Numbered from the stretch's first letter, positions 38,268-56,622 are shown. The stretch is DNA of 64,000 bases from Pseudomonas fulva NBRC 16637 = DSM 17717 (GCF_000730565.1 NZ_BBIQ01000012.1:94989-158988), one strand, 5' to 3'. Notes: generated from the letters alone by a model not told the origin. Made by a program: numbers and translations.

Positions 38268-38459
38268 TCACTTACCTGCCTGCTGGTTGAGCACAGTCTT
38301 CACGCGAGCGATGTCACGCTTGACTTGCGAGAGCAGGTGCGACTGCCCCAACTGGCCAGTTGCTTTCTGCATACGCAGATTGAACTGGTCGCGCAGCAAG
38401 CCGAGCAGTTGCTCGTTCAGTTGCTGTGCGGATTTTTCACGAAGTTCATTCGCTTTCAT
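38268..38459 (-). CDS. rpmC: 50S ribosomal protein L29
   Basis: The 63-residue two-helix protein begins [20 protein letters not shown] and contains [13 protein letters not shown]. It lines the tunnel exit beside L23, where SRP and trigger factor dock. Its ATG shares one base with the rplP stop. Confidence 0.97.
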
Positions 38460-38872
38460 CACATCACCGTCCGCTTAACAAAGGAGGTGGCGAGAGGCAG
38501 CTTCGCAGCGGCCAGAGCGAAAGCTTCGCGCGCCAGCTCTTCAGAAACACCCTCGATCTCGTACAGGACTTTGCCTGGCTGGATCTGGGCAACCCAGTAC
38601 TCAACGGAACCCTTACCTTTACCCATACGAACCTCGAGAGGTTTCTTGGAGATCGGCTTGTCCGGGAATACACGGATCCAGATCTTGCCGCCACGTTTTA
38701 CGTGACGGGTCAGCGCACGACGTGCGGACTCGATCTGGCGGGCGGTGAGGCGACCGCGAGCAACAGCTTTCAGGGCGAATTCGCCGAAGCTGACTTTGCT
38801 ACCGCGCAGTGCCAGACCACGGTTGTGGCCAGTCATCTGCTTGCGGAATTTTGTACGCTTAGGTTGCAACAT
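38459..38872 (-). CDS. rplP: 50S ribosomal protein L16
   Basis: The 137-residue protein begins [20 protein letters not shown] and has [20 protein letters not shown], both L16 signatures. It shapes the A-site tRNA pocket. The arginine in the MGKGKG-side region that is hydroxylated in E. coli (Arg81) appears to be conserved as the R in EVRMGKG. It lies 12 bp after rpsC. Confidence 0.97.
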
Positions 38873-38884
38873 TTGGCGTACCCC

Positions 38885-39571
38885 TTACTTAGCAGCTTTT
38901 TTACGAGGCGCTGGTGCTTGTGGTTTCAGTTCTTCTTGGCGACCACCAATAACTTCGCCTTTGAAAATCCAAACCTTCACACCGATCACACCGTAAGTGG
39001 TGTGAGCTTCGTAGGTGTTGTAGTCGATATCGGCACGCAGGGTGTGCAGAGGCACACGACCTTCGCGATACCACTCGGTACGAGCAATCTCAGCGCCGCC
39101 GAGACGACCGCTCACCTGGATCTTGATGCCCTTGGCACCAATACGCATGGCGTTCTGTACGGCGCGCTTCATGGCGCGACGGAACATAACGCGGCGTTCC
39201 AGCTGCTGAGCTACGCTTTGCGCAACCAGCATGGCGTCGAGTTCCGGCTTGCGGATCTCTTCGATGTTGATGTGCACAGGCACACCCATCTGCTTGGTCA
39301 GGTCCTGGCGCAGCTTCTCGACATCTTCACCTTTCTTCCCGATAACGATACCTGGACGAGCGGTGTGGATGGTGATGCGTGCAGTTTGAGCCGGACGATG
39401 AATATCGATACGGCTTACGGACGCGCTTTTTAGTTTGTCGTGGAGGTACTCACGCGTTTTCAGATCCTTCAACAGGTAATCTGCGTAAGTAGCACCGTCT
39501 GCGTACCAGACGGAGGTGTGCTCCTTGACGATTCCCAGGCGAATGCCAGTGGGATGTACTTTCTGACCCAT
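38885..39571 (-). CDS. rpsC: 30S ribosomal protein S3
   Basis: The 228-residue protein begins [20 protein letters not shown], has a KH domain with [10 protein letters not shown], and ends in a basic Lys/Ala tail. It forms the mRNA entry site with S4 and S5. The ATG at 39571 is preferred; an upstream in-frame ATG at 39655 would overlap rplV. Confidence 0.98.
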   Translation of the reverse strand: MGQKVHPTGIRLGIVKEHTSVWYADGATYADYLLKDLKTREYLHDKLKSASVSRIDIHRPAQTARITIHTARPGIVIGKKGEDVEKLRQDLTKQMGVPVHINIEEIRKPELDAMLVAQSVAQQLERRVMFRRAMKRAVQNAMRIGAKGIKIQVSGRLGGAEIARTEWYREGRVPLHTLRADIDYNTYEAHTTYGVIGVKVWIFKGEVIGGRQEELKPQAPAPRKKAAK

Positions 39572-39584
39572 CTGATCGACTCCG

Positions 39585-39917
39585 TTACTTGTCCGCAACC
39601 TTGACAGTGATATGGCAAGACCGCTTGACGATGCGATCAGCACGGCCTTTGGCACGTGGCATGATGCGCTTCAGCGAACGCCCTTCGTTGACGAAGACGG
39701 TGGAGACCTTCAGGTCATCAACGTCTGCGCCTTCGTTGTGTTCGGCGTTGGCTACGGCCGACTCGAGGACTTTCTTCATGATTTCAGCGGCTTTTTTGCT
39801 GCTGAAGGCCAACAGGTTGAGCGCTTCGCCCACCTTCTTCCCGCGGATCTGGTCGGCGACCAAGCGGGCTTTCTGGGCGGAGATTCGAGCGCCCGACAAC
39901 TTAGCGGCTACTTCCAT
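39585..39917 (-). CDS. rplV: 50S ribosomal protein L22
   Basis: The 110-residue protein has [20 protein letters not shown] near the N-terminus and the tunnel-lining beta-hairpin [17 protein letters not shown]. It touches all 23S domains. No macrolide-type deletion in the hairpin is seen. It lies 11 bp after rpsS. Confidence 0.98.
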
Positions 39918-39928
39918 TTCCTTACCCC

Positions 39929-40204
39929 TTAACGCTTGGCTTTCTTGTCAGCCACGTGCCCGCGATAGGTGCGGGTACCGGCGAACTCGCCCAGTTTGTG
40001 GCCGACCATGTCTTCGTTCACGAGAACTGGAACATGCTGGCGACCGTTGTGAACCGCGATGGTCAGACCGACCATTTGTGGCAGGATCATCGAGCGACGC
40101 GACCAGGTTTTAACTGGTTTGCGATCGTTCTTCTCCACCGCCACTTCGACCTTCTTCAAGAGGTGAAGATCGATAAAAGGACCTTTTTTCAGAGAACGTG
40201 GCAC
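39929..40204 (-). CDS. rpsS: 30S ribosomal protein S19
   Basis: The 91-residue protein begins [20 protein letters not shown] and contains [20 protein letters not shown], the S19 signature. It forms the head with S13 and contacts tRNA. It lies 16 bp after rplB. Confidence 0.98.
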
Positions 40205-40220
40205 TGTCGTATCCCTCTAG

Positions 40221-41045
40221 TTACTTGCGACGACGGACGATCATGTTGTCGGTACGCTTATTACCACGGGTTTTAGCACCCTTGGTTGGGAAGCCCCATG
40301 GCGATACCGGATGACGACCACCGGAGGTACGACCTTCACCACCACCATGTGGGTGGTCAACCGGGTTCATGGCAACACCACGAACGGTTGGGCGAACGCC
40401 GCGCCAGCGTTTGGCACCAGCTTTACCCAGCGAACGCAGGCTGTGCTCGGAGTTCGAGACTTCGCCCAGGGTCGCACGGCACTCAGCCAGGACTTTACGC
40501 ATTTCACCAGAGCGCAGACGCAGGGTCACGTAGACACCTTCACGAGCGATCAGCTGAGCCGAAGCACCAGCGGAACGAGCGATCTGTGCACCTTTACCCG
40601 GCTTCAGTTCGATGCCGTGAATGGTGCTACCTACTGGAATGTTGCGCAGCTGCAGGGAGTTACCGGCCTTGATTGGGGCCAGGGCACCTGCGATCAGCTG
40701 GTCGCCAGCGCTCACGCCTTTAGGGGCGATGATGTAGCGACGCTCACCGTCTGCGTAGCACAGCAGGGCGATGTGAGCAGTACGGTTTGGATCGTATTCG
40801 ATACGCTCGACAGTGGCTGGGATGCCATCTTTGTCGTTGCGACGGAAGTCGACCAGACGGTAATGCTGCTTATGACCACCACCTACGTGACGCGTAGTGA
40901 TGCGGCCATTGTTGTTACGACCACCAGACTTCGATTTTTTCTCGAGCAGCGGTGCGTGAGGAGCGCCTTTATGCAGCTCCTTGTTGACCACCTTGACCAC
41001 GAAACGGCGGCCAGGGGAAGTCGGTTTGCATTTAACGATTGCCAT
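40221..41045 (-). CDS. rplB: 50S ribosomal protein L2
   Basis: The 274-residue protein begins [19 protein letters not shown] and has the conserved end [19 protein letters not shown] with the histidine linked to peptidyl-transferase function. It is one of the largest and most conserved L proteins. It lies 14 bp after rplW. Confidence 0.98.
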   Translation of the reverse strand: MAIVKCKPTSPGRRFVVKVVNKELHKGAPHAPLLEKKSKSGGRNNNGRITTRHVGGGHKQHYRLVDFRRNDKDGIPATVERIEYDPNRTAHIALLCYADGERRYIIAPKGVSAGDQLIAGALAPIKAGNSLQLRNIPVGSTIHGIELKPGKGAQIARSAGASAQLIAREGVYVTLRLRSGEMRKVLAECRATLGEVSNSEHSLRSLGKAGAKRWRGVRPTVRGVAMNPVDHPHGGGEGRTSGGRHPVSPWGFPTKGAKTRGNKRTDNMIVRRRK

Positions 41046-41059
41046 GATGCACCCCTTCC

Positions 41060-41359
41060 TTACTCAGCACTGCTGCTGAAATCGAGATCTTGGCCTGGCT
41101 GAAGGGAGACGATCGCCTTCTTCCAGTCATTACGCTTGCCCAGACCACGTGCGGTACGCTTGGTTTTACCCAGAACGTTAACGGTCGACACGTTTTCAAC
41201 TTTTACGTTGAACAGGCCTTCGACAGCTTTCTTGATTTCCAGCTTGGTTGCGTCAGTAGCAACCTTGAATACGAACTGGCCTTTCTTCTCAGCCAGAACG
41301 GTAGCCTTCTCGGAAACGTGCGGGCCAAGGAGGACTTTGAATACGCGTTCCTGGTTCAT
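41060..41359 (-). CDS. rplW: 50S ribosomal protein L23
   Basis: The 99-residue protein has [20 protein letters not shown] and [20 protein letters not shown], an L23 that anchors trigger factor at the tunnel exit. Its start overlaps the rplD stop by 4 bp. Confidence 0.98.
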
Positions 41360-41958
41360 CCCAGCAGCTCCTCGAATTTCTTCACGGCCGAGACAGTGAT
41401 CAACACTTTCTCGTATGCGATCAGACTGACCGGGTCGGAACCTTGTACGTCACGAACGTCGACGTGCGGCAGGTTACGAGCAGCCAGGTACAGGTTCTGA
41501 TCAACAGCGTCGGAAACGATCAACACATCGCTCAGACCCATGCCGTTCAGCTTGTTCAGCAGATCTTTGGTTTTCGGTGCTTCAACAGCGAAGTCCTGAA
41601 CCACGACCAGACGGTCGCTACGCACCAGCTCAGCGAGGATGGAGCGCAGAGCTGCGCGATACATCTTCTTGTTGAGCTTCTGCGAGTGATCTTGAGGGCG
41701 AGCTGCGAAGGTTACACCACCGCCACGCCAGATCGGACCACGAGTGGTACCAGCACGAGCACGGCCAGTACCCTTCTGACGCCATGGGCGCTTACCGCCA
41801 CCAGCCACGTCGGAACGGGTCTTTTGCTGCTTGGTGCCCTGACGGCCGCCGGCCATGTAGGCCACGACTGCTTGGTGTACCAGCGTCTCGTTGAATTCGC
41901 CACCGAAAGTCAGTTCGGAAACTTCGATCGCCTGAGCGTCATTTACATTAAGTTGCAT
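41356..41958 (-). CDS. rplD: 50S ribosomal protein L4
   Basis: The 200-residue protein has the long tunnel loop [19 protein letters not shown] with the [14 protein letters not shown] region and an alpha/beta globular domain. In E. coli L4 also represses the S10 operon through a long leader. Here the leader is only about 50 nt, so that control is not evident. It lies 12 bp after rplC. Confidence 0.98.
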
Positions 41959-41970
41959 GTCAGTTTCCCC

Positions 41971-42606
41971 TTAACCGCGAGCCTTGACAGCTGGACGTAC
42001 AACCACGTCGCCGCCAGTAGCGCCTGGAACGGCACCCTTGACCAGCAACAGGTTGCGCTCAGCGTCTACGCGAACAACTTCCAGGGACTGAACAGTCACG
42101 CGCTCGGCGCCCATGTGACCGGACATCTTCTTGCCCTTGAACACACGACCAGGAGTCTGGCACTGGCCGATGGAACCTGGGACACGGTGCGACACGGAGT
42201 TACCGTGGGTGTTGTCCTGGCCACGGAAGTTCCAGCGCTTGATGGTACCGGCGAAGCCTTTACCTTTGGACTGACCAGTAACGTCTACCAGCTGGCCTGC
42301 AGTGAAGAGTTCAGCTTTGATCAGATCGCCAGCCTGGAAATCGCCTTCTTCAAGACGGAACTCCCAAACACCGCGACCAGCAGCAACGTTGGCCTTGGCA
42401 AAGTGGCCTGCCTGAGCGGCAGTCACGCGCGAAGCACGACGCTCGCCGACAGTGACTTGCACTGCACGGTAGCCATCGGTTTCTTCAGTTTTGAACTGGG
42501 TGACGCGATTCGGCTCGATCTCAATGACCGTGACCGGAATGGAGACACCTTCTTCGGTGAAAATGCGGGTCATACCGCACTTGCGACCGATTACACCAAT
42601 AGTCAT
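41971..42606 (-). CDS. rplC: 50S ribosomal protein L3
   Basis: The 211-residue protein begins [20 protein letters not shown] and has [23 protein letters not shown] internal loops near the peptidyl-transferase centre, with the methylatable Gln. The ATG at 42606 is preferred to an in-frame ATG at 42639. It lies 80 bp after rpsJ. Confidence 0.97.
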   Translation of the reverse strand: MTIGVIGRKCGMTRIFTEEGVSIPVTVIEIEPNRVTQFKTEETDGYRAVQVTVGERRASRVTAAQAGHFAKANVAAGRGVWEFRLEEGDFQAGDLIKAELFTAGQLVDVTGQSKGKGFAGTIKRWNFRGQDNTHGNSVSHRVPGSIGQCQTPGRVFKGKKMSGHMGAERVTVQSLEVVRVDAERNLLLVKGAVPGATGGDVVVRPAVKARG

Positions 42607-42686
42607 GTTGTAAACCTCATGAGTGTACGGGGCTTTCACCCGCTATGGCCGCCCATTTCAGAGCGTTACACGACCAGACCGAAGTC

Positions 42687-42998
42687 TTAGCCGAGGCTGA
42701 TCTGTACTTCCACACCTGCCGCCAGATCAAGCTTCATCAGCGCGTCAACGGTTTTATCCGTTGGCTGGACGATGTCCAGAACACGCTTATGAGTGCGAAT
42801 CTCGTACTGATCACGCGCGTCTTTGTTGACGTGCGGGGAGACCAGAACGGTGAAACGCTCTTTGCGGGTAGGCAGTGGAATTGGACCACGCACTTGTGCA
42901 CCAGTACGTTTCGCGGTTTCCACGATTTCCTGGGTGGATTGGTCGATCAGGCGATGGTCGAAAGCCTTCAACCTGATACGGATTTGCTGATTTTGCAT
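42687..42998 (-). CDS. rpsJ: 30S ribosomal protein S10 (NusE)
   Basis: The 103-residue protein begins [20 protein letters not shown] and includes the NusB-binding loop. It works in the 30S head and in antitermination as NusE, and links ribosome to RNA polymerase through NusG. It is the first gene of the S10 operon, with a promoter about 60 bp upstream. Confidence 0.98.
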
Positions 42999-43058
42999 TG
43001 GATTTCAGACTCCAGGCTGTTCCCAACGGACGCACTACGCCCGCTAAAAGGAGGCGTG

Positions 43059-43087
43059 ATTCTATAGATGCCCCCATTTGGTGTCAA
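43059..43087 (-). promoter_or_regulatory. S10 operon promoter upstream of rpsJ
   Basis: Minus strand TTGACA (43087-43082), a 17-bp spacer and TAGAAT (43064-43059): a near-consensus sigma-70 promoter placed just after the tufA terminator. Transcription would start near 43052, giving a leader of about 54 nt with AGGAGG-like bases. Confidence 0.85.
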
Positions 43088-43100
43088 CCCAATAAAAAAA

Positions 43101-43119
43101 GCCCCCGCTGAGCGGGGGC
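43101..43119 (-). terminator. terminator of tufA/str operon
   Basis: GCCCCCGC (43101-43108) pairs with GCGGGGGC (43112-43119), loop TGA; on the minus strand it is followed by TTTTTTTATT. It lies 20 bp after the tufA stop. Confidence 0.93.
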
Positions 43120-43139
43120 CTTTTCAATCGGTCGAGTGA

Positions 43140-44333
43140 TTACTCGATGATTTTGGCTACGACGCCGGCGCCGACGGTACGACCGCCTTCACGGATAGCG
43201 AAGCGCAGACCGTCTTCCATTGCGATGGTCTTGATCAGGGTAACAGTCATCTGAATGTTGTCACCTGGCATTACCATTTCAACGCCTTCCGGCAGTTCGC
43301 AGTTACCGGTCACGTCAGTGGTACGGAAGTAGAACTGAGGACGGTAGCCTTTGAAGAACGGAGTGTGACGACCGCCTTCTTCTTTCGACAGAACGTAGAC
43401 TTCTGCGGTGAACTTGGTGTGCGGCTTGACCGAACCTGGCTTGACCAGAACCTGGCCACGCTCAACGTCGTCACGCTTGGTACCACGCAGCAGAACGCCG
43501 CAGTTCTCGCCAGCACGGCCTTCGTCCAGCAGCTTGCGGAACATCTCAACACCGGTGCAGGTGGTGGTGGTGGTGTCACGCAGACCAACGATTTCCAGCG
43601 GATCCTGAACGCGGACGATACCACGCTCGATACGACCGGTTACAACGGTACCACGACCCGAGATCGAGAATACGTCTTCGATCGGCATCAGGAAAGGCTG
43701 GTCGATGGCACGAACTGGCTCAGGGATGTAGGAATCCAGAGTTTCTACCAGCTTCTTAACAGCGGTAGTGCCCATTTCGTTGTCGTCTTTGCCTTCCAGC
43801 GCCATACGAGCCGAACCGATGATGATCGGGGTGTCGTCGCCTGGGAAGTCGTAGGTGGACAGCAGGTCGCGAACTTCCATCTCGACCAGTTCCAGCAGCT
43901 CAGCGTCGTCTACCAGGTCAGCCTTGTTCAGGAAGACCACGATGTACGGAACGCCAACCTGACGGGACAGCAGGATGTGCTCACGGGTTTGTGGCATCGG
44001 ACCATCGGCGGCCGAGCAAACCAGGATCGCGCCGTCCATCTGGGCAGCACCGGTGATCATGTTCTTCACGTAGTCAGCGTGACCTGGGCAGTCAACGTGA
44101 GCGTAGTGACGAATGGTCGAGTTGTACTCAACGTGAGCGGTGTTGATGGTGATACCGCGCGCTTTTTCTTCCGGAGCCGAGTCGATCTTGTCGAACTCAA
44201 CGACTGCCGAACCGAATACTTCGGAGCAGACGCGAGTCAGAGCTGCGGTCAGAGTGGTCTTACCGTGGTCAACGTGGCCGATAGTGCCGACGTTAACGTG
44301 GGGAAGGGAACGATCAAATTTTTCTTTAGCCAC
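43140..44333 (-). CDS. tufA: elongation factor Tu, copy in the str operon (GTG start)
   Basis: The 397-residue GTPase has [30 protein letters not shown] and the beta-barrel domains II-III. It brings aminoacyl-tRNA to the ribosome. It starts with GTG (44331-44333), the second copy at 60924 with ATG. The two genes differ at only nine of 1194 bases by my comparison, all silent, so the proteins are identical. It is the last gene of the str operon. Confidence 0.97.
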   Translation of the reverse strand: MAKEKFDRSLPHVNVGTIGHVDHGKTTLTAALTRVCSEVFGSAVVEFDKIDSAPEEKARGITINTAHVEYNSTIRHYAHVDCPGHADYVKNMITGAAQMDGAILVCSAADGPMPQTREHILLSRQVGVPYIVVFLNKADLVDDAELLELVEMEVRDLLSTYDFPGDDTPIIIGSARMALEGKDDNEMGTTAVKKLVETLDSYIPEPVRAIDQPFLMPIEDVFSISGRGTVVTGRIERGIVRVQDPLEIVGLRDTTTTTCTGVEMFRKLLDEGRAGENCGVLLRGTKRDDVERGQVLVKPGSVKPHTKFTAEVYVLSKEEGGRHTPFFKGYRPQFYFRTTDVTGNCELPEGVEMVMPGDNIQMTVTLIKTIAMEDGLRFAIREGGRTVGAGVVAKIIE

Positions 44334-44364
44334 GACAGTGAACTCCTAGCCTAAAGGGGCTGAA

Positions 44365-46509
<2,145 letters not shown>

Positions 46510-46539
46510 AAAGCCCTCGCAAAGTGATTGATGCTTGAA

Positions 46540-47010
46540 TTAGAAGCGGTAGTGCGAGAACGCTTTGTTGGCTTCAGCCATACGGTGAACGTCTTCACGC
46601 TTCTTCACTGCAGCACCCTTGCCTTCGGCAGCATCCAGCAGTTCACCGGCCAGGCGCAGGGCCATCGACTTCTCGCCGCGCTTACGGGCGTAGTCTACGA
46701 GCCAGCGCATTGCCAGAGCGTTACGACGGGATGGACGAACTTCAACCGGAACCTGGTAAGTGGCACCGCCGACACGACGGGACTTAACTTCGACCAGCGG
46801 AGCGATGGCGTCGAGAGCTTTCTCGAAGATTTCCAGGGGGTCGCTGTTCTTGCGTGCTTTGACGGTATCCAGGGCACCATAAACGATGCGCTCGGCTACG
46901 GCCTTCTTGCCGCTTTCCATCACGTGGTTCATGAACTTGGCGAGAATCTGCGATCCGTACTTAGGATCGTCAAGGATCTCACGTTTTGCTGCTACACGAC
47001 GTCTTGGCAT
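46540..47010 (-). CDS. rpsG: 30S ribosomal protein S7
   Basis: The 156-residue protein begins [20 protein letters not shown] and includes the conserved [20 protein letters not shown]. It starts head assembly and in E. coli represses the str operon between rpsL and rpsG; here that gap is 106 bp and could house the site, but no clear fold was assigned. Confidence 0.98.
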   Translation of the reverse strand: MPRRRVAAKREILDDPKYGSQILAKFMNHVMESGKKAVAERIVYGALDTVKARKNSDPLEIFEKALDAIAPLVEVKSRRVGGATYQVPVEVRPSRRNALAMRWLVDYARKRGEKSMALRLAGELLDAAEGKGAAVKKREDVHRMAEANKAFSHYRF

Positions 47011-47116
47011 GATAAGCCCTCAAACGGTCTTCAGGTTAGCCCGGGACCTGGGTCTACGACCCCCGCCCGACCTTACTCTTATCGACTCAAAAAAATGGAT
47101 GTCTGCAAACGGCCGA

Positions 47117-47488
47117 TTACTTCGGACGCTTGGTACCGTACTTCGAACGACCCTGGTTACGGCCTTTAACGCCCGAGGTATCCAGAGAGCCGCGAACGGT
47201 GTGGTAACGAACACCTGGCAAGTCTTTTACACGGCCGCCACGGATCAGGACGACGCTGTGCTCTTGCAGGTTGTGGCCTTCACCGCCGATGTACGAGGAA
47301 ACCTCGAAACCGTTGGTCAGACGCACACGGCATACTTTACGCAGTGCCGAGTTAGGTTTTTTCGGCGTGGTGGTGTACACACGGGTGCACACGCCACGAC
47401 GTTGCGGGCAGTTCTGCAGCGCAGGAACGTCGGACTTCTCGACCGAACGCTTACGCGGCTGACGTACCAGCTGGTTGATAGTTGCCAT
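47117..47488 (-). CDS. rpsL: 30S ribosomal protein S12
   Basis: The 123-residue protein begins [20 protein letters not shown] and contains [15 protein letters not shown] and [16 protein letters not shown]. The lysines where streptomycin resistance mutations occur in other species are present, so the allele appears wild type. It is the first str-operon gene, 211 bp after rpoC. Confidence 0.98.
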   Translation of the reverse strand: MATINQLVRQPRKRSVEKSDVPALQNCPQRRGVCTRVYTTTPKKPNSALRKVCRVRLTNGFEVSSYIGGEGHNLQEHSVVLIRGGRVKDLPGVRYHTVRGSLDTSGVKGRNQGRSKYGTKRPK

Positions 47489-47581
47489 CTACTAGCTCCA
47501 CTGATTGTCTTGCGACTCTATTGTCTTGCAAGAAAGCCAAAAATTGGCGAGACGGAGCCTCACCAAATTTAAGGGTACAAA

Positions 47582-47610
47582 AGTCTAAAGAGGATCTTGC
47601 ACCCAGTCAA
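47582..47610 (-). promoter_or_regulatory. str operon promoter upstream of rpsL
   Basis: Minus strand TTGACT (47610-47605), a 17-bp spacer and TAGACT (47587-47582). It lies about 94 bp before the rpsL start and after the end of rpoC. Confidence 0.75.
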
Positions 47611-47699
47611 GACAAGGCCCCGGCCCTCCCCGCCCGATCATCGGCAACATTTCATGTCGCCGACGACCGTCCGGGGTAAACCGGGGCCCTGCCCTGTAC

Positions 47700-50600
47700 T
47701 CAGTTACCGCTGGAGTTCAGTGCTTCGGTCAGTGCGGCTTCCACCTCACTGGCGCTCACACGCAGCGGCTTGTCTGCATCACGGCGACGCTTGCGCTCGC
47801 TGTGGTAAGCCAGACCCGTACCAGCCGGGATCAGGCGACCCACGACCACGTTCTCTTTCAGACCACGCAGGTAGTCGCGCTTGCCAGTCACGGCCGCTTC
47901 GGTCAGTACGCGGGTGGTTTCCTGGAAGGAAGCCGCGGAAATGAACGACTCGGTCGACAGCGACGCCTTGGTGATACCCAGCAGCACACGGGTGAACTTG
48001 GAGATGAACTTGTCCTCGCCGGCGAGACGCTCGTTCTCTACCAGTACCTGAGTCAGTTCCATCTGGTCGCCCTTGATGAAGCTGGAATCGCCCGACTCGG
48101 AAATCTCGACCTTGCGCAGCATCTGGCGCAGGATGGTCTCGATGTGCTTGTCGTTGATCTTAACGCCTTGTAGACGATAAACGTCCTGAATCTCGTTGAC
48201 GATGTACTTGGCGAGTGCGCTGACACCCAGCAGACGGAGGATGTCGTGCGGATCGCTTGGGCCGTCGGAGATAACTTCGCCGCGGTTTACCTGCTCACCT
48301 TCGAAGACGTTCAGGTGACGCCACTTCGGAATCAGCTCTTCGTAAGGATCGCTACCGTCGGTCGGAGTGATCACCAGGCGACGCTTGCCCTTGGTTTCTT
48401 TACCGAAGGCGATGGTACCGCTGACTTCAGCCAGAATCGACGCTTCCTTCGGACGACGCGCTTCGAACAAGTCGGCAACACGTGGCAGACCACCGGTGAT
48501 GTCACGGGTTTTGGACGTTTCTTGCGGAATACGCGCAATAACGTCACCGACACCGATCTGTGCACCGTCGGCCACGCCAACCAAGGCGTTAGCCGGCAGG
48601 AAGTACTGGGCAGGTACATCGGTACCCGGCAGGTACAGGTCCTTACCAGACGCATCCACCATCTTGATGGCCGGACGGATTTCCTTGCCTGCGGCAGGGC
48701 GATCCTTGACGTCCAACACTTCAATGTTGGTCAGGCCGGTGAGTTCATCGGTCTGACGCTTGATGGTGATGTTTTCTTCCATGCCCACGAAGGTCACGGT
48801 ACCTTTGAGTTCAGTCACGATCGGGTGGGTGTGCGGGTCCCACTTGGCGACGATGGCGCCAGCTTCGACCTTGTCACCTTCCTTGACCGAAATCACAGCG
48901 CCGTACGGCAGCTTGTAACGCTCACGCTCACGACCAAATTCGTCGGCAATGGCCAACTCGCCCGAACGCGATACGGCAACCAGGTTACCGTCTGCGCGCT
49001 CAACCTGCTTCAGGTTATGCAGACGTACCATACCGCCATTCTTCACCTGAACGCTGTCAGCAGCCGAGGTCCGGCTTGCAGCACCACCGATGTGGAACGT
49101 ACGCATGGTCAGCTGGGTACCAGGCTCACCGATGGACTGGGCGGCGATGACGCCGACCGCTTCACCGATGTTCACCTGGTGACCGCGCGCCAGGTCACGA
49201 CCGTAGCACTTGGCGCAAATACCGAAGCGGGTTTCGCAGCTGATCGGCGAGCGCACGACCACTTCGTCGATGCTGTTCAGCTCGATGAACTCGACCCATT
49301 TCTCGTCTACCAGCGTACCGGCAGGAACGATGACGTCCTCGGTGCCCGGCTTGAACACGTCACGGGCGATGACACGACCCAGAACACGCTCACCCAGCGG
49401 CTCGACAACGTCGCCGCCTTCGATGTGCGGGGTCATGACCAGGCCTTGGTCGGTGCCGCAATCGATCTCGGTCACCACCAGGTCCTGCGCCACGTCTACC
49501 AGACGACGGGTCAGGTAACCGGAGTTCGCGGTCTTCAGTGCGGTATCCGCCAGACCCTTACGAGCACCGTGAGTCGAGATGAAGTACTGGAGTACGCTCA
49601 GACCTTCACGGAAGTTCGCGGTGATCGGCGTCTCGATGATGGAGCCGTCCGGCTTGGCCATCAGACCACGCATACCCGCCAGCTGACGGATCTGGGCAGC
49701 AGAACCACGCGCACCCGAGTCAGCCATCATGTACATCGAGTTGAACGATTCCTGGTCGACTTCATTGCCCTCGCGGTCGATGACCTTCTCTTTCGAGAGG
49801 TTGGCCATCATCGCCTTGGACACTTCGTCGTTCGCCTTGGACCACAAGTCGATGACCTTGTTGTACTTCTCGCCCTGGGTGACCAGGCCGGAGGCGTACT
49901 GACTTTCGATTTCCTTCACTTCATCGGTAGCCGTACCGATAATGCGCGCCTTCTCATCCGGAATGACGAAGTCGTTCACACCGATGGAAACACCGGAGAT
50001 GGTCGAGTAGGCGAAACCGGTGTACATCAGCTGGTCAGCGAAGATGACGGTCTCTTTCAGACCAACCACGCGGTAGCACTGGTTGATCAGCTTGGAGATC
50101 GCCTTTTTCTTCATTGGCTGGTTGACGACATCGTAAGGCAGGCCAGCAGGTACAACCTGGAACAGCAGCGCACGGCCAACGGTGGTGTCGACGATGCGGG
50201 TGTTCTTGGTGACGCTGCCATCACGGTCTTTCACGGTCTCGTTGATACGAACCTTGATTTTCGCGTGCAGGGCAGCTTCGCCAGCGCGGAATACGCGGTC
50301 GACTTCCTGCAGGTCGGCAAAGACACGACCCTCGCCCTTGGCGTTGATGGCCTCACGGGTCATGTAGTACAGACCCAGTACGACGTCCTGCGACGGAACG
50401 ATGATTGGCTCACCGTTGGCTGGCGACAGGATGTTGTTGGTCGACATCATCAGCGCACGCGCTTCGAGCTGAGCTTCCAGCGTCAGCGGCACGTGAACGG
50501 CCATCTGGTCACCGTCGAAGTCGGCGTTGTACGCAGCGCAGACCAGCGGGTGGAGCTGGATGGCCTTGCCTTCGATCAGGACCGGCTCGAATGCCTGGAT

Positions 50601-51899
50601 ACCCAGACGGTGCAGGGTCGGTGCACGGTTCAGCAATACGGGGTGTTCGCGAATCACTTCGGCGAGAACGTCCCACACCTCTGGCAGCTCGCGCTCGACC
50701 ATCTTCTTGGCAGCCTTGATGGTGGTCGCCAGACCACGCATTTCCAGCTTGCCGAAAATGAACGGCTTGAACAGCTCCAGGGCCATTTTCTTCGGCAGAC
50801 CGCACTGGTGCAGACGCAGGGTCGGGCCTACGGTAATGACCGAACGACCGGAGTAGTCCACACGCTTACCGAGCAGGTTCTGACGGAAGCGACCTTGCTT
50901 ACCTTTGATCATGTCGGCCAGGGACTTCAGCGGACGCTTGTTCGAGCCAGTGATGGCGCGACCGCGACGGCCGTTGTCCAGCAGGGCGTCGACCGCTTCC
51001 TGCAGCATGCGCTTTTCGTTGCGCACGATGATGTCCGGCGCCGATAGATCCAGCAGGCGCTTGAGACGGTTGTTACGGTTGATCACCCGACGGTACAGGT
51101 CGTTCAGGTCGGAGGTCGCGAAGCGGCCGCCATCCAACGGTACCAGCGGACGCAGGTCCGGCGGCAGCACTGGCAGGACGGTCAGGACCATCCACTCAGG
51201 CAGGTTGCCGGAGCCCTGGAAGGCTTCCATGAGCTTCAGGCGCTTGGACAGCTTCTTGATCTTGGTTTCCGAGTTGGTCTGCGGAATCTCTTCACGCAGG
51301 CGACCGATCTCGTGCTCCAGGTCGATAGCGTGCAGCAGCTCGCGGACAGCCTCGGCACCCATGCGGGCGTCGAAGTCGTCACCGAACTCTTCCAGCGCTT
51401 CGAAGTACTGCTCGTCGTTGAGCAGCTGGCCTTTTTCAAGCGTAGTCATGCCTGGATCGATAACGACGTAGCTCTCGAAGTAGAGCACGCGCTCGATATC
51501 ACGCAGGGTCATGTCCATCAGCAAGCCGATACGGGACGGCAGCGACTTCAGGAACCAGATGTGTGCGACAGGCGAAGCCAGCTCGATGTGAGCCATGCGC
51601 TCACGACGGACCTTGGCGAGGGCAACTTCAACGCCGCACTTCTCGCAGATAACGCCACGATGCTTCAGGCGCTTGTACTTACCGCACAGGCACTCGTAGT
51701 CCTTGACTGGGCCAAAGATCTTGGCGCAGAACAGGCCGTCACGTTCTGGTTTGAACGTACGGTAGTTGATGGTTTCCGGCTTCTTAACTTCACCGAACGA
51801 CCACGAACGGATCATCTCTGGTGACGCCAGACCGATGCGGATGGCGTCGAACTCTTCGACTTGACCCTGGTTTTTCAGCAAATTCAGTAGGTCTTTCAA
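47700..51899 (-). CDS. rpoC: DNA-directed RNA polymerase beta' subunit
   Basis: The 1399-residue protein holds the catalytic NADFDGDQM motif near residue 460, the N-terminal zinc motif ([20 protein letters not shown]) and the bridge and trigger helices. It forms the active cleft with RpoB. It lies 64 bp after rpoB, with the same transcript expected. Confidence 0.99.
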   Translation of the reverse strand: MKDLLNLLKNQGQVEEFDAIRIGLASPEMIRSWSFGEVKKPETINYRTFKPERDGLFCAKIFGPVKDYECLCGKYKRLKHRGVICEKCGVEVALAKVRRERMAHIELASPVAHIWFLKSLPSRIGLLMDMTLRDIERVLYFESYVVIDPGMTTLEKGQLLNDEQYFEALEEFGDDFDARMGAEAVRELLHAIDLEHEIGRLREEIPQTNSETKIKKLSKRLKLMEAFQGSGNLPEWMVLTVLPVLPPDLRPLVPLDGGRFATSDLNDLYRRVINRNNRLKRLLDLSAPDIIVRNEKRMLQEAVDALLDNGRRGRAITGSNKRPLKSLADMIKGKQGRFRQNLLGKRVDYSGRSVITVGPTLRLHQCGLPKKMALELFKPFIFGKLEMRGLATTIKAAKKMVERELPEVWDVLAEVIREHPVLLNRAPTLHRLGIQAFEPVLIEGKAIQLHPLVCAAYNADFDGDQMAVHVPLTLEAQLEARALMMSTNNILSPANGEPIIVPSQDVVLGLYYMTREAINAKGEGRVFADLQEVDRVFRAGEAALHAKIKVRINETVKDRDGSVTKNTRIVDTTVGRALLFQVVPAGLPYDVVNQPMKKKAISKLINQCYRVVGLKETVIFADQLMYTGFAYSTISGVSIGVNDFVIPDEKARIIGTATDEVKEIESQYASGLVTQGEKYNKVIDLWSKANDEVSKAMMANLSKEKVIDREGNEVDQESFNSMYMMADSGARGSAAQIRQLAGMRGLMAKPDGSIIETPITANFREGLSVLQYFISTHGARKGLADTALKTANSGYLTRRLVDVAQDLVVTEIDCGTDQGLVMTPHIEGGDVVEPLGERVLGRVIARDVFKPGTEDVIVPAGTLVDEKWVEFIELNSIDEVVVRSPISCETRFGICAKCYGRDLARGHQVNIGEAVGVIAAQSIGEPGTQLTMRTFHIGGAASRTSAADSVQVKNGGMVRLHNLKQVERADGNLVAVSRSGELAIADEFGRERERYKLPYGAVISVKEGDKVEAGAIVAKWDPHTHPIVTELKGTVTFVGMEENITIKRQTDELTGLTNIEVLDVKDRPAAGKEIRPAIKMVDASGKDLYLPGTDVPAQYFLPANALVGVADGAQIGVGDVIARIPQETSKTRDITGGLPRVADLFEARRPKEASILAEVSGTIAFGKETKGKRRLVITPTDGSDPYEELIPKWRHLNVFEGEQVNRGEVISDGPSDPHDILRLLGVSALAKYIVNEIQDVYRLQGVKINDKHIETILRQMLRKVEISESGDSSFIKGDQMELTQVLVENERLAGEDKFISKFTRVLLGITKASLSTESFISAASFQETTRVLTEAAVTGKRDYLRGLKENVVVGRLIPAGTGLAYHSERKRRRDADKPLRVSASEVEAALTEALNSSGN

Positions 51900-51963
51900 G
51901 GCCTTTCCTCCTGGCGGAGCAGGGAGCGGGCACTGCCTGCCCCACTCCCCTTCACGTCACGTG

Positions 51964-56037
<4,074 letters not shown>

Positions 56038-56187
56038 CAGCGTTCCCCAGCTTGGTCACCTGCTTGTTTGGCTTCTCCCGGCGGGAGCAGCCAGAAAATC
56101 GTGCAAACCCTTGGTTTGCGCCACCCACATGGGTGTCTTGCAGCTTGTTATCGGGGCCGGCCTGACCGACCGCCAATAACGGAAAAA

Positions 56188-56211
56188 GGCCGGTGGCATA
56201 AGCCACCAGCC
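56188..56211 (-). terminator. attenuator-like hairpin between rplL and rpoB
   Basis: Minus strand GGCTGGTGGC (56211-56202), loop TTAT, GCCACCGGCC (56197-56188), then TTTTT (56187-56183): a ten-pair stem (one G-U) and U-run. In E. coli a partial terminator at this place lowers rpoBC relative to L7/L12. Confidence 0.88.
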
Positions 56212-56256
56212 ATCAGCCCTTTGCTCAACGCTCGGACTGGCGTCGCAAGGTCGAGA

Positions 56257-56622
56257 TTACTTCAGCTCGACTTTAGCGCCTGCTTCTTCCAGCTTCTTCT
56301 TAGCGTCTTCAGCGGCTTCTTTCGAAACGCCTTCAGCTACAACCTGAGGAGCGCCATCGACTTTCTCTTTGGCTTCTTTCAGGCCAAGACCGGTCAGTTC
56401 GCGAACGGCCTTGATCACGTTCACTTTCTTGTCGCCAGCTTCAACCAGAACAACGTTGAACTCGGTCTGCTCTTCAACAACGGCAGCAGCAGCAGCTGGG
56501 CCAGCAGCGGCAACAGCAGCGGTAACGCCGAAGGTTTCTTCCATAGCTTTGATCAGCTCAACAACTTCCAGAACGGTTTTCTGGCCGATTGCTTCGATGA
56601 TTTGCTCGTTAGTCAGGGACAT
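56257..56622 (-). CDS. rplL: 50S ribosomal protein L7/L12
   Basis: The 121-residue protein has the helical dimerisation part, an Ala-rich hinge ([12 protein letters not shown]) and the globular C-terminal domain ([20 protein letters not shown]). Two or three dimers form the stalk that recruits translation factors. It lies 78 bp after rplJ. Confidence 0.98.
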
